Below, in pieces: positions 16,916 to 25,562 of a stretch of 53,051 nucleotides of DNA (its first letter is position 1; each line of letters opens with the position of its first letter). Where the stretch lies: contig NZ_JALXPE010000028.1 of the NCBI RefSeq assembly GCF_025143365.1, positions 1 through 53,051 on the forward strand. Direction: 5' to 3'. The position numbers and the translations under genes are program-made. The stretch is from Microbacterium sp. p3-SID336. GTDB lineage: Bacteria; Actinomycetota; Actinomycetes; Actinomycetales; Microbacteriaceae. The notes below the pieces were generated by a model that was not told the origin of the DNA, ran no database searches, and was given only the letters and a program-made list of their open reading frames with translations.

Positions 16916-19900
16916 GACGAGTACCTCCCTTCGTGGAGACCGGCGTCGAACTCGAACCAGTTCGCACACCCGTAGGAGCCAGTGAGAACGGTGGATTTCG
17001 CGGCTTCTACACCGTACATAAGCGGGTAGGCCACCCCGCCATGCGCCGCCCACTGAGCGGAATGCCTCGATTCGTGAGAGAGAAGGGCCTCGTCGTCGGG
17101 ATCGCCATCGAGAACTGCGGCCACGGAACTCTCCGAATTCAGGAGGAAGACATCACCGAACGTGGTGCCGCCCTGTTGAGCGAGCATGCTTCCGCTGCAG
17201 ACCCAGATGCCATGGCCTGACGAATAGCCGCAGTCGCCGTCGCTCAGGTAGACCGAGACGAGAGCGACCGTCGTCACGGGCATGTTCGCCATCCCGCGAA
17301 GGAATCGGTTCTTCTGCATGAGATCAGAGAGCGCGCTGATCCCCTTGATCGGAAGGAAGGGATTCACCCATGCGTCCTTCTTCTCGCACTTCGCGCCGTT
17401 GAAGGCCCGGCAGGGATTGACCACCCCGGACGCGATGCCGTCATTCTGGCGAGGTGCAGATGCACCTCGGCACCCGGCGCTGCCCCACTTGCACGATGGA
17501 GTGCCCTTCGCGAAGGGTGTCCCGCCCTGCCGACCCGGTTTGGCCGACGGCTTCGAACCGCCTCCACACTCTGAGCCGCAGTCGATCTTGAAGGCGAGTC
17601 CGGTCGGGTCCATGTACGTGGTGGGGTTGTTGCCGGAATAGGTGTAGCCGGTGTTCTGCTGCGGCAGGTTCGTGTCGATGACGGGGTCGACGGAGAGGAA
17701 CTTGCCCAGCACCGGGTCGTACGTCCGCGCGCCCACCGTCGTGAGCCCTGTCGAGGCGGTGGCGGGCTTGTTCATGTACCCCGTGCCGCTGCTCCACACG
17801 CCGGAGGAGCCGATCGGCGCGCCGTAGGGGTCGCGCAGCATGCGCGTGGTGGTGCCGGTCGCGTTCGCCACGGTCTGCACGTCCACCGTCCCCTCCAGAT
17901 TCGTGAACAACCATGTGAGGGTCGTGCCGGGAGTGCCGCTCTTGGCGGACTTCTCGGCGACGGGCTTGCCCTCGGCCCCACTGTACGTGCGCACGCCCGC
18001 GACGACACTCGACCCCGGGGCCTGCGTGAGCACGGTGTCGCCGACGAACAGGCTCGCACCCTCGCTGGTGTTGGTGCGCAGGAGGATGCTGCCGTCCGCG
18101 TTGTACACGGTGTTCTGCGTCACAGAACCCGACACCACCTTCGTTGCCTTCCCTGACGCGTCGAACGTGACCGTCTGCCCCGGGCGGGTTGTCATGTTGC
18201 CCGCGTCGTCGTAGCCGTACGCACCCGGGCCCGCCGAGGCAGGACCAGTGACGGCGGTCACGCCGTGTGGACGGGCGCTTCCGGCCGCAGGATACGTGTA
18301 GGTGGCCGTGGTCGCGGTGCCGAGCGTCGACCGCCGCACGAGCGCCGTGCGGTTGCCGGTCTGATTGTCGTAGCTGTAGTCGTGCCAGTACGGCTCCAGT
18401 CCGCCCATCGTCGCGGCCGTGGGGGCGGCGGCGCACGTGGTCGCGGCGTTCGGCGTCCACGCCCGGGTGAGCTGCCGCAGGCTGTCGTACGTGTAGCACG
18501 TCTTCTGCGTCCCGCTGGTCGGCAGCACCGAGTTCAGGGTCGCCGAGGTGACGTTCCCCACACCGTCTCGCGTGTACGTGCGGTCGGCGACGTAGTGCCC
18601 GAGACCGCCGAACACCGCGTTGTCCTTGATGGCGAGCACGGCCCCGGTCGCCGGGTCGTAGCCGTAGGTGGAGTAAGCGCTGCTCGTGGAGCCGTTGACC
18701 CTGGCGAACTCGGCGAGCTGTCCGATCGGCGAGTACACCGTGTTCGCCAGCACGATCGAGGTGCCGCGCACGCCGCTGAGCCGGCCCCAGGAGTCGTAGC
18801 TGTTGCGGACGATCTCTGCCGGAAGGCCGCCCATCGCAGGCAGGGATTTCGCCTGCAGCGACGAGTCGGCGTTGTAGTACAGCGTCGTCTTGTAGCTGGT
18901 GCCGCCGAACGCCGGTGCGCCGGTCGGGATCGCGAGCGTCGTCTCCGTGGGATTGCCCGCCGCGTCGTAGCTCCCGACCGTGGTCGTGTAGGCGAGCCCC
19001 GGGGTGCCTGGCGTGGAGCCGCTGAACGCGGTGGTCGTCGTCACCAGCCCCTTCTTGACGGAGTCGTACGTCCAGCTGGAGAGCAGCGCACCGCTGGGGC
19101 CGCCCGCGTAGGTCGCCTTCTTGCGGTTCAGCTCGTCGTATGTGGTGGTGACCGTCGTCCCACGGGCGTCGGTCGTCGATGTCAGGTTCCCGACGAGGTC
19201 GTAGGTGGCACTCGATGCCCCCGAGTCGGCGTCGTCCTGGCCGATGCGGTTCCCCAACAGGTCGAACGTCCAGGTCCAGTTGTTGCCCGCGGGATCGGTC
19301 ATCCTCGTCATGCGGCCTCCGCCGTCGTACGCGAACGTCGTCGCCTGCCCCGCGCCGGTGATCCCCGGTGAGAGGTACTGCACGAGCTTGGTCTTCTGCC
19401 CGAGCGAGTTCGTGAACGTGCTGGTCGACGTGCCTCCGGCCGGCGGCACCGTGTCCACCCGGTCCGCGCCGAGGTACGCGGTCACGGTCTGCGAGTGCAC
19501 CGTGCCCGTCGTGTTGAGGGTGGAGGTCAGGGCGCGCCCGACGGCGTCGTAGGAGGTGACGACCTGCGAGGGGATGTTGTTCTCCGTGGTCGGCGTGAAG
19601 AACGCGGTGCCCGGGGTGATCGACGCGGTCCAGTAGTCGTTGTCGACGAAGTACACGCGCCCCTGGTGGTCGTAGTTCGTCGTCTTGATAACTGCGCCTC
19701 CCCCGACGGCGGCCGACTGCGTCTGCGTGGGGCGACCGAGCCCGTCGAAGAGCTCGTACTTCGTGACGACGCCGCCACCCGTCACGGTGTCCGTCTTGAT
19801 CGCGTTGGGCGCGGTGTGCGACAGCGTGTAGGTGAAGGCCAGCGAGGGCGAGCTCGGGTTGGCGGCCTGCGGTCGCAGCGGGAGCCACACACTGCTCGTG

Positions 19901-22900
19901 CGGCCCAGGGCGTCCACTGCGATGGTGGTCGTCGCGCCGTTCGGATCGACGATCTGGGCTTTGGTGCCCGTCGTCGGCTCGAACGTGGTCGTGGTGGTCC
20001 ACGAGAACGGCGCGGTGTTCGTCTCCGCCGTGCTGAGCAGAGGCTGCGTCGCCGCGGGCGTGTAGGCGGTGGAGGTCGTGCGCCCGAGGGCGTCGGTCTT
20101 CACGAGCGGTCGGCCGAGGGAGTCGTAGGTGACCGACCCCGCCGACACCCAATGCGGCTGCCCGTTCTCGTACCTGTCGACCACCTGCGTCGACGTGACC
20201 AGGCCCTTCGTGGCGGCGGCGCCCCACGCGAGACCGTCGTAGCTCGTCTTCACGTCGCTCACCAGGTCGCGCGGGAACTGCGCTCCCGACAGGCCGGCGC
20301 AGGTCGCGTTGACCGTGCGCACCTGGCTCGGTAGTCCGACGATCCACGCGGTCGTGTTCGCCGTCGCATAGGTTGTCGTCACACAGGTGCTTGTCGCATC
20401 CGACGGGATCGTGGACACGGTCAGCGGCTTCCCCGAGCTGGGGTCGTAGGTCGTCCTGGTGTCGAGCGTGCGATTGCCGCCGGTCGACAGCGGCTCGGTG
20501 CGCACGGTGCGTTCGACCGCCGTCATCCGCGCCTGCCTGGAGCCGTCGTTGGATGTGACCGCCGACGCCCACGGGGTGCTGATCAGATCGGAGACCACGG
20601 CCCCGCCGACGCCGTTGCGCGTCTGCTCCCGATACACCTGACCGGCCAGCCAGCGCTCGTCCGGAATCGTCGTGCCGGTGACCGTGACCGACTTCGTGCC
20701 TCCGGATGCCGCGGCCCTGTCCCCGTTCAAGCCCTGGTAATAGGTGTAGGCGGTGACCTTCTGCGCGGCGGGCGCCGCCGGGTTCCCTTCGCGCACCTCC
20801 ACCGTGTTCACGCCGGCGAACACGTTCCAGGTGCGGGAGTTCGCGACGGTCAGCGGCGAGTCGTTGTACCGCCACTTCGGCGTCCCGTACACGTACTGGG
20901 TCTGCTGGACCTGGCTCAGCGGCCCGCCCGTGCGCCCGTTCACCAGAACTGAGGCCACGGGATACTTGTGGAACAGGTCCTGTCGCCCACCGAGAGGGAT
21001 CGTCGACTGCGGCACCCACCACTCGGGGAAGCACCACCGCGTGTTGTTCGGCAGGTCGGCGAGGATCGCGGACGCCTGCGCCGGTGTGCACTGCTGCGCC
21101 TGGTAGTTGACGCTGATCTCTCCGCCGAGGTTCGTGCGGATCGAGCTGAGACGCCACTTGTCGAGGGGTGCGAGCCCGTCGACCACCCAGACCCTGTTCT
21201 GCATCGTGACGCCGGAGAACACGGTCGGCGGCTCGGCGATCGCAGCCTTGCCTGCGGCGGTGCCAGAGCGCTGCACCTGCGTCATCCAGAGCGCGGCAGA
21301 GGTGCCGTCACCCGGGTCGGGGAACGAGTGACCGATGGTCCACGTGTCGACGGTCGAGTAGGCGCTGGACACGAGCGTCTGCGACTCGACCTTCACGAGG
21401 CTGGCGTTGGTGAAGAACGTGGGCGCGATCTGCGCGGCGGTGCAGGAGGTCCCCGTGCACAGCTGATCGAACGGCACATCCGGGTACGCGGACGGGTTCG
21501 CCGGCTTCACGGCGCTGTCGAGCGCGGCCGTCGTGCACTTCGCGCCGGTCGCGTCGTTGCACCGCCCCTTGGCGTCGTAGGTGAACAGCACGCGATAGCC
21601 CGCGCCCTTGCTCGCGTAGACGTCCGACGCCCGGAGCCCGTACTCGATCCGCGAGACGACTCCGCCGCGCTGATACGCCGTCGCGCCGGAGCCGCCCTTG
21701 GCGTACTTGTTCGTCTCGGCCGTGTAGTACACGGTCTGGGCGTTGCCGTGCACATCGACGACGTAGTCGAGGTTCCACCGCCAGGCCTGCTGGCACGAGG
21801 AGGCCGCGAAGGTCGAGGCGTGACAGGGCTCGCCCGCGTCGTTGCCGTAGACCGGGACCGTCCAGGTCGAGTTGGTGACGGCCTTGCCCGCCGACCAGCC
21901 CGGAAGCTGATTCAACCCGAACCAGTACTGCGTGCCGTCGGTGGTGGTCATTCGCCAGCACTCGGTGTTCGCGGTGCCGTTCGGCGCGCAGCCCTGTGCC
22001 GTGCCGGTGAAGCGCTCGAAGCGCGTGCCGTCGTCGTTCTGCAGCCGCCACTTCCCGCTGCTGGAGTCCTTGATGAGCGCGCCGGCCCGTCCGCCGATCG
22101 ACACCGTGGCGTTGTCGGTCTTCCAGCACAGGTCTCCGGAGGTGGCGACGGCGCCGCTCGCTCCGTCGTCCTTCGCACAGGGCACGTAGCTGCGCTCGAT
22201 GAATCCTGCCGCGGCGAGCTCCCACCCCTCGCCGACCACCGACGGCTGATTGTTCGTGGATGCCGTGAGGCCGTCGACGGACTGCGAGTTGTAGCTGAGC
22301 GCCACGCTCGGCGCAGGCCCGGCGGCGGGTGCGGGGACCGCCATGTCATAGCTCCAGGTGAACGCGCCCGTCTGCTCGGCGACGTCCCACGTGGAGGACG
22401 ACTTCAGCGGCGTCGCCGCATACGACCCCGTGCCGTTCGCGGAGCTCGCACCGGCCAGAGCCGTCACCATCGTCGGCGAGCCTGCGAGGGACGGCGTCAG
22501 CACGACCCCGTCGGCCGTGGCCGCGGAGGCGATAGGCACGGCATCCTCGCGGACATCGCCGGCCGTGGTGTCCGCTGGCACCTGCACCCACTGCAGACGA
22601 CCGGCGTAGTCGCCGCCATAGGCTCCGGCCAGCAGCTCCTCGGGCAGCAGGAGCGCCACCGGTGATCCTCCCTGCTCGACAGGCGAAGACGACGACAGAG
22701 TCAGCACGACACCGTCGAGTCCTTTCTTCGATGCGGCCTTCTTCCCCATGATCTCGACTGTGACGGTCGTCGATTCGGGCGCGGGAGTCGCCGTCTCCTC
22801 CGGCTGCTTCTCCTCTTCCGGCGGCGTCACCTCGTCCGGGCCAGTACCCTCCCCCGGCGGCGTGCTGCCCTCCCCTGGCTCCTCCGCGCCGGCCTCCGCG

Positions 22901-23397
22901 TCCTGCTCCCCCGGCTCCTTCGTCGGGGGAGCCTCGGGCTCGCCCGACGGCGTGGTCGCGCCGCCTGCCGGTCCTCGCGCCTCCGCCACCGCGAGGCTGA
23001 TGCCCGAATCTCCGACCGCCTGCCACGCGCCGGCGACCGCCGCGGAGACGGAACCCTCATCGCCCCGTGTCTGGATGTCGCTCGCCCCGGGGGTCGGCTC
23101 GAGTCGGAGCTCCGCGGTCTGCGGCTTCGGCAGCGGCGCGACCGGCGGTGCGTCCGCATTGAGCGAGGCATCGGCACCGATCGGGTCCTCGACCGCGCCG
23201 AGAGCAGCGCCAGGGATCGGGTCGCCGAAGACCGCGGAGCCTGTCGTCGGCGTCGGGTCGTCCGCGAACGCGGCACCGGGAACGGCCACGAAGAGGCCGC
23301 CCACCAGAGCGGTCGCCGTCATGACGGTCACAAGCCGTCGCTGCTGATTCCTACGCAGGATCGCGCGCGTGCGCACGCTGGTGCGGGGGTGGGTCAC
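16909..23397 (-). CDS. Secreted RHS/YD-repeat protein with C-terminal HExxH metallopeptidase-like domain
   Basis: A 2162-residue exported RHS protein. Residues 1-45 are a Sec signal peptide (basic start, cleavage after AFA). A Pro/Glu-rich linker (about 140-215) and a beta-rich, SpvB-like N-terminal region follow (SVALSYNSQSVDGLTAS). Many YD repeats come next, then the RHS core ending YDPVLGKFLSVDP and YSGNNPTTYMDPTGLA (to about 1935). The last 227 residues are a distinct tail with nine Cys and an HExxH motif, H2108-E2109-H2112 in LSHESRHSAQWAAHGG, and a later NWFEFDAG that could give the third ligand. This matches metallopeptidase-type tails of polymorphic toxins. Base composition drops in the tail. 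The GTG start has a TAGCGT box six bases before it. Confidence 0.9.
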   Translation of the reverse strand: MTHPRTSVRTRAILRRNQQRRLVTVMTATALVGGLFVAVPGAAFADDPTPTTGSAVFGDPIPGAALGAVEDPIGADASLNADAPPVAPLPKPQTAELRLEPTPGASDIQTRGDEGSVSAAVAGAWQAVGDSGISLAVAEARGPAGGATTPSGEPEAPPTKEPGEQDAEAGAEEPGEGSTPPGEGTGPDEVTPPEEEKQPEETATPAPESTTVTVEIMGKKAASKKGLDGVVLTLSSSSPVEQGGSPVALLLPEELLAGAYGGDYAGRLQWVQVPADTTAGDVREDAVPIASAATADGVVLTPSLAGSPTMVTALAGASSANGTGSYAATPLKSSSTWDVAEQTGAFTWSYDMAVPAPAAGPAPSVALSYNSQSVDGLTASTNNQPSVVGEGWELAAAGFIERSYVPCAKDDGASGAVATSGDLCWKTDNATVSIGGRAGALIKDSSSGKWRLQNDDGTRFERFTGTAQGCAPNGTANTECWRMTTTDGTQYWFGLNQLPGWSAGKAVTNSTWTVPVYGNDAGEPCHASTFAASSCQQAWRWNLDYVVDVHGNAQTVYYTAETNKYAKGGSGATAYQRGGVVSRIEYGLRASDVYASKGAGYRVLFTYDAKGRCNDATGAKCTTAALDSAVKPANPSAYPDVPFDQLCTGTSCTAAQIAPTFFTNASLVKVESQTLVSSAYSTVDTWTIGHSFPDPGDGTSAALWMTQVQRSGTAAGKAAIAEPPTVFSGVTMQNRVWVVDGLAPLDKWRLSSIRTNLGGEISVNYQAQQCTPAQASAILADLPNNTRWCFPEWWVPQSTIPLGGRQDLFHKYPVASVLVNGRTGGPLSQVQQTQYVYGTPKWRYNDSPLTVANSRTWNVFAGVNTVEVREGNPAAPAAQKVTAYTYYQGLNGDRAAASGGTKSVTVTGTTIPDERWLAGQVYREQTRNGVGGAVVSDLISTPWASAVTSNDGSRQARMTAVERTVRTEPLSTGGNRTLDTRTTYDPSSGKPLTVSTIPSDATSTCVTTTYATANTTAWIVGLPSQVRTVNATCAGLSGAQFPRDLVSDVKTSYDGLAWGAAATKGLVTSTQVVDRYENGQPHWVSAGSVTYDSLGRPLVKTDALGRTTSTAYTPAATQPLLSTAETNTAPFSWTTTTTFEPTTGTKAQIVDPNGATTTIAVDALGRTSSVWLPLRPQAANPSSPSLAFTYTLSHTAPNAIKTDTVTGGGVVTKYELFDGLGRPTQTQSAAVGGGAVIKTTNYDHQGRVYFVDNDYWTASITPGTAFFTPTTENNIPSQVVTSYDAVGRALTSTLNTTGTVHSQTVTAYLGADRVDTVPPAGGTSTSTFTNSLGQKTKLVQYLSPGITGAGQATTFAYDGGGRMTRMTDPAGNNWTWTFDLLGNRIGQDDADSGASSATYDLVGNLTSTTDARGTTVTTTYDELNRKKATYAGGPSGALLSSWTYDSVKKGLVTTTTAFSGSTPGTPGLAYTTTVGSYDAAGNPTETTLAIPTGAPAFGGTSYKTTLYYNADSSLQAKSLPAMGGLPAEIVRNSYDSWGRLSGVRGTSIVLANTVYSPIGQLAEFARVNGSTSSAYSTYGYDPATGAVLAIKDNAVFGGLGHYVADRTYTRDGVGNVTSATLNSVLPTSGTQKTCYTYDSLRQLTRAWTPNAATTCAAAPTAATMGGLEPYWHDYSYDNQTGNRTALVRRSTLGTATTATYTYPAAGSARPHGVTAVTGPASAGPGAYGYDDAGNMTTRPGQTVTFDASGKATKVVSGSVTQNTVYNADGSILLRTNTSEGASLFVGDTVLTQAPGSSVVAGVRTYSGAEGKPVAEKSAKSGTPGTTLTWLFTNLEGTVDVQTVANATGTTTRMLRDPYGAPIGSSGVWSSGTGYMNKPATASTGLTTVGARTYDPVLGKFLSVDPVIDTNLPQQNTGYTYSGNNPTTYMDPTGLAFKIDCGSECGGGSKPSAKPGRQGGTPFAKGTPSCKWGSAGCRGASAPRQNDGIASGVVNPCRAFNGAKCEKKDAWVNPFLPIKGISALSDLMQKNRFLRGMANMPVTTVALVSVYLSDGDCGYSSGHGIWVCSGSMLAQQGGTTFGDVFLLNSESSVAAVLDGDPDDEALLSHESRHSAQWAAHGGVAYPLMYGVEAAKSTVLTGSYGCANWFEFDAGLHEGRYSSC

Positions 23398-23403
23398 AGG
23401 CGC

Positions 23404-23409
23404 ACGCTA
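23404..23409 (-). promoter_or_regulatory. Putative -10 box of the RHS gene
   Basis: TAGCGT on the minus strand is 6 bases from the GTG at 23397, in the 33-base gap after the sigma-factor gene. It suggests the RHS gene has its own leaderless transcript besides readthrough from the sigma gene. Confidence 0.45.
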
Positions 23410-23430
23410 TTGGCCGCGCGAGTGCACCGT

Positions 23431-24027
23431 CTACGTGCGGAGAGCCGAAATCTCCGTTTGTAAGGTATTGCCGTCTCGTGCAATATCCCGGTTCCACAGT
23501 GCCGCCGACGATCGTGCGGCGTCCTCGGCGAAGACCAGTTCCGCCTGCAGCTTTCCGCGGGCACGGCTCAGCGTGGTCCACACCGTCCCCTGCGTGCACC
23601 GCAAGAGCTCGGCGATCTCACCGGCTGCGAGCCGATCCCAGTAGGCGAGCATCACGATGCGCCGCTCGCGCGGTGTGAGCACGGTCGCGATGGCACGCCG
23701 CACGGCGAGCGTGTCGAGCACATCGTCGTTCCGATGGGTGTGCGCGGCGCGAACGGCGTCGATAGCCCGCGCATGCGCGCGCTGACTCCGGGCGCGATCC
23801 TTGAGCTTGTTGTCGCACGCTCGGAGCAGCCACACCACACCGAGCGGGCGCGAGACGTCGAGCTTCCGCCAGGCGAGGAGGAACACGTCGGCGACGATCT
23901 CGGCGACCTCCGCGTCCTCGTCCACCAGGCACTCCACGTGACGCTGCACCGCGGCCCAGTGCTGCGCGTACAACTCCGTGAAGACGCGCTCGCGCTCCGC
24001 CTCCCACGCCTTCTTGCCGCGACTCAC
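23431..24027 (-). CDS. ECF-type RNA polymerase sigma factor (sigma-70 region 2/4) before RHS gene
   Basis: A 198-residue alternative sigma factor. Region 2 is seen in VFTELYAQHWAAVQRHVECL... EIVADVFLLAWRKL (about 15-60). Region 4 follows in VLTPRERRIVMLAYWDRLAAGEIAELL and TQGTVWTTLSRARGKLQ (about 115-160), the latter a typical DNA-recognition helix. It ends 33 bases before the RHS gene, so it is the most likely direct regulator. It closely resembles in layout the sigma gene at 25552-26124 (HWAAVxxHxE, EIV..VFL..W, YWD.LA.GEIAELL), so the pair looks like an old duplication. No anti-sigma gene adjoins it directly. GTG at 24027 has a GGAGG ribosome-binding site. Confidence 0.88.
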   Translation of the reverse strand: MSRGKKAWEAERERVFTELYAQHWAAVQRHVECLVDEDAEVAEIVADVFLLAWRKLDVSRPLGVVWLLRACDNKLKDRARSQRAHARAIDAVRAAHTHRNDDVLDTLAVRRAIATVLTPRERRIVMLAYWDRLAAGEIAELLRCTQGTVWTTLSRARGKLQAELVFAEDAARSSAALWNRDIARDGNTLQTEISALRT

Positions 24028-24102
24028 CGACCGAGCCTCCGCCGGTCGGCCGACACCGGGCGCACCGGACGCCCCGTCCCCCCACCCATGTTCGCCGTGC
24101 GG

Positions 24103-24582
24103 TCAGAGGTAGCAGCGGATGTTGTTCGCCGCGCCGTAGATGTTCGCGGAGCCGTTCGCGTACACCGTCGCGAGCACCGTGGTGTTGTTGCGAACCTGCG
24201 CATAGCCGGACGTGCGGGCGTTGGCGACGGACCGGGCCGTGAAGGTCGACGGGATGGCGATGCTCCCGCAGGTGCCCCAGCTCAGGATGCTCCCGGAGAG
24301 GCCGTATGCCGTGTACGCGCAGATGCGACCGGTCGCGCAGCTGCCGACGGAGCGCGCGCTCAAGGTCGTGTTCGCTCCGGCCGCGGTGAACTCCATGTCG
24401 AGCTCGGGCCAGACGATGTGTCCCGGGGCCACCAGCTCCCCACCGGGGACCTCCTCCAGCAGCTGCGCCGTCTGAGAATCCCGCTCATCCTGCCCCGTCC
24501 CCGCGGAGGCCACCGTCGGCACCCCGGTCAGGACCAGCATCAGGCCCACCAGGGCCCCGATCGTCGCGCGCGTGCGCCTCAT
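24103..24582 (-). CDS. Small secreted protein, peptidase inhibitor I36-like
   Basis: A 159-residue exported protein: signal peptide 1-27 ending TVASA, then a short acidic stretch and a beta-rich domain with four Cys. The segment CATGRICAYTAYGLSGSILSWGTCGS resembles the start of the I36 peptidase-inhibitor / small crystallin-like family of actinobacteria, followed by a second half ending NNIRCYL. The ATG overlaps the stop of the anti-sigma-like gene by 4 bases (ATGA). If it inhibits proteases it would be a notable partner for the protease-like RHS tail encoded downstream; similarity is by eye only and the role is inferred. Confidence 0.72.
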   Translation of the reverse strand: MRRTRATIGALVGLMLVLTGVPTVASAGTGQDERDSQTAQLLEEVPGGELVAPGHIVWPELDMEFTAAGANTTLSARSVGSCATGRICAYTAYGLSGSILSWGTCGSIAIPSTFTARSVANARTSGYAQVRNNTTVLATVYANGSANIYGAANNIRCYL

Positions 24583-25562
24583 TCCACCATCTCCTCATCG
24601 AGATCCCACATGCGGTAGTCCGTGATCGAGCCCGGCGCCACGATGCCGTCGTCGACGAGCACGGTGCGCTCGACGCCGACGATCCGGCCGGTATCGAGCG
24701 ACACCAGCACGTCGTCGCTCACGACGCCGTCCGGTGCGATCACGCGGATGCCTGCGACCGGACGGCCGAGGCGGTCGGTGGAGGTGCCGAGCGCCTGCGC
24801 GCCGCCGGCCTCCTCCAGGAGCGCCAGCAGCTCAGCATGCTGCGCGTTGGTCAGCGTCCACTGTCCGAAGACCGAGGTGATGGAGGTCATCACGTCGAAA
24901 GCGGTCGGGTCGGAAGGGAGGCCGAACGCCTCCAGCAGTGCGCGCACGTCCGACGACGACTCGCCGGGAATGGCGACCACCGGCGTCTCGAACTCGCCGG
25001 GGGCGTAGACGATGCGCGCGGCGACCTCGCCGCTGCTGACGACCTCGGCGTTCTGGTTGGCGACCGCGTCACCCGGGTCGTAGGCGACTCCGTTGATCAC
25101 GACCGACTCGCCGGACAGGTCTTCGCTCCAGGCGAACGTCGCCAGCTGCGGCACGACCTCCGCGTGCCCGGCGTCCACGTCCACCGAGAACGACCATGAG
25201 GCGGTGCGCACGGTGCGCATCGGCGTGACGGGTTCGCTGAACACGCTCAGATCGGCGTCCGCAGTCGCCACGGTCTCGGCGAGCGAGGCGGAGCCCTCGA
25301 ACGACAGCGGCGCGGGCGTGCCGGCGACGGCGGCGCCCTGCGGCATCAGGACGCCGATCGCCAAGGCCGTCGAGGCCACGACGGCGGTGAGCCCCGCAGC
25401 CCACCCGAACGTGCGGGCACGGCGCCGCTCCGGGGCGCGCGAGGAACGGATGATCCGATCGCGCGTCGCGATGGCCCTCGCATCGGGGTGCGCGTCACGC
25501 GGAGTGCGCGCGGGGTCGGCGTCGGTGAGCGCTCGCTCGAGCACGGCATTGTCAGGCGTCAC
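24579..25562 (-). CDS. Membrane-anchored anti-sigma-like protein (CU044_5270-type)
   Basis: A 327-residue single-pass membrane protein: a cytoplasmic N-terminal segment of about 50 residues with a basic end (ERRRAR), one transmembrane helix (about 52-72, WAAGLTAVVASTALAIGVLM) and a long extracytoplasmic domain. The gene overlaps the upstream ECF sigma gene by 11 bases, the classic arrangement for a membrane anti-sigma factor. No HxxxCxxC zinc-anti-sigma motif is seen, so it is either a different anti-sigma class or the CU044_5270-type family often found beside ECF sigma genes. GTG at 25562 is chosen; upstream codons in frame mirror the sigma gene. Role inferred from topology and context. Confidence 0.75.
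   Translation of the reverse strand: MTPDNAVLERALTDADPARTPRDAHPDARAIATRDRIIRSSRAPERRRARTFGWAAGLTAVVASTALAIGVLMPQGAAVAGTPAPLSFEGSASLAETVATADADLSVFSEPVTPMRTVRTASWSFSVDVDAGHAEVVPQLATFAWSEDLSGESVVINGVAYDPGDAVANQNAEVVSSGEVAARIVYAPGEFETPVVAIPGESSSDVRALLEAFGLPSDPTAFDVMTSITSVFGQWTLTNAQHAELLALLEEAGGAQALGTSTDRLGRPVAGIRVIAPDGVVSDDVLVSLDTGRIVGVERTVLVDDGIVAPGSITDYRMWDLDEEMVE

Noticed and set aside
16933..17220. Plus-strand open frame near the RHS tail as a separate immunity gene
   Set aside because: It is antisense to the HExxH region, lacks a ribosome-binding site and shows no domain; the overlapping minus-strand lipoprotein is the better candidate.
18265..22665. Plus-strand open frames opposite the RHS gene
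   Set aside because: Arg/Gly/Val-rich shadows with no motif; the minus strand has a continuous, well-recognised RHS protein.
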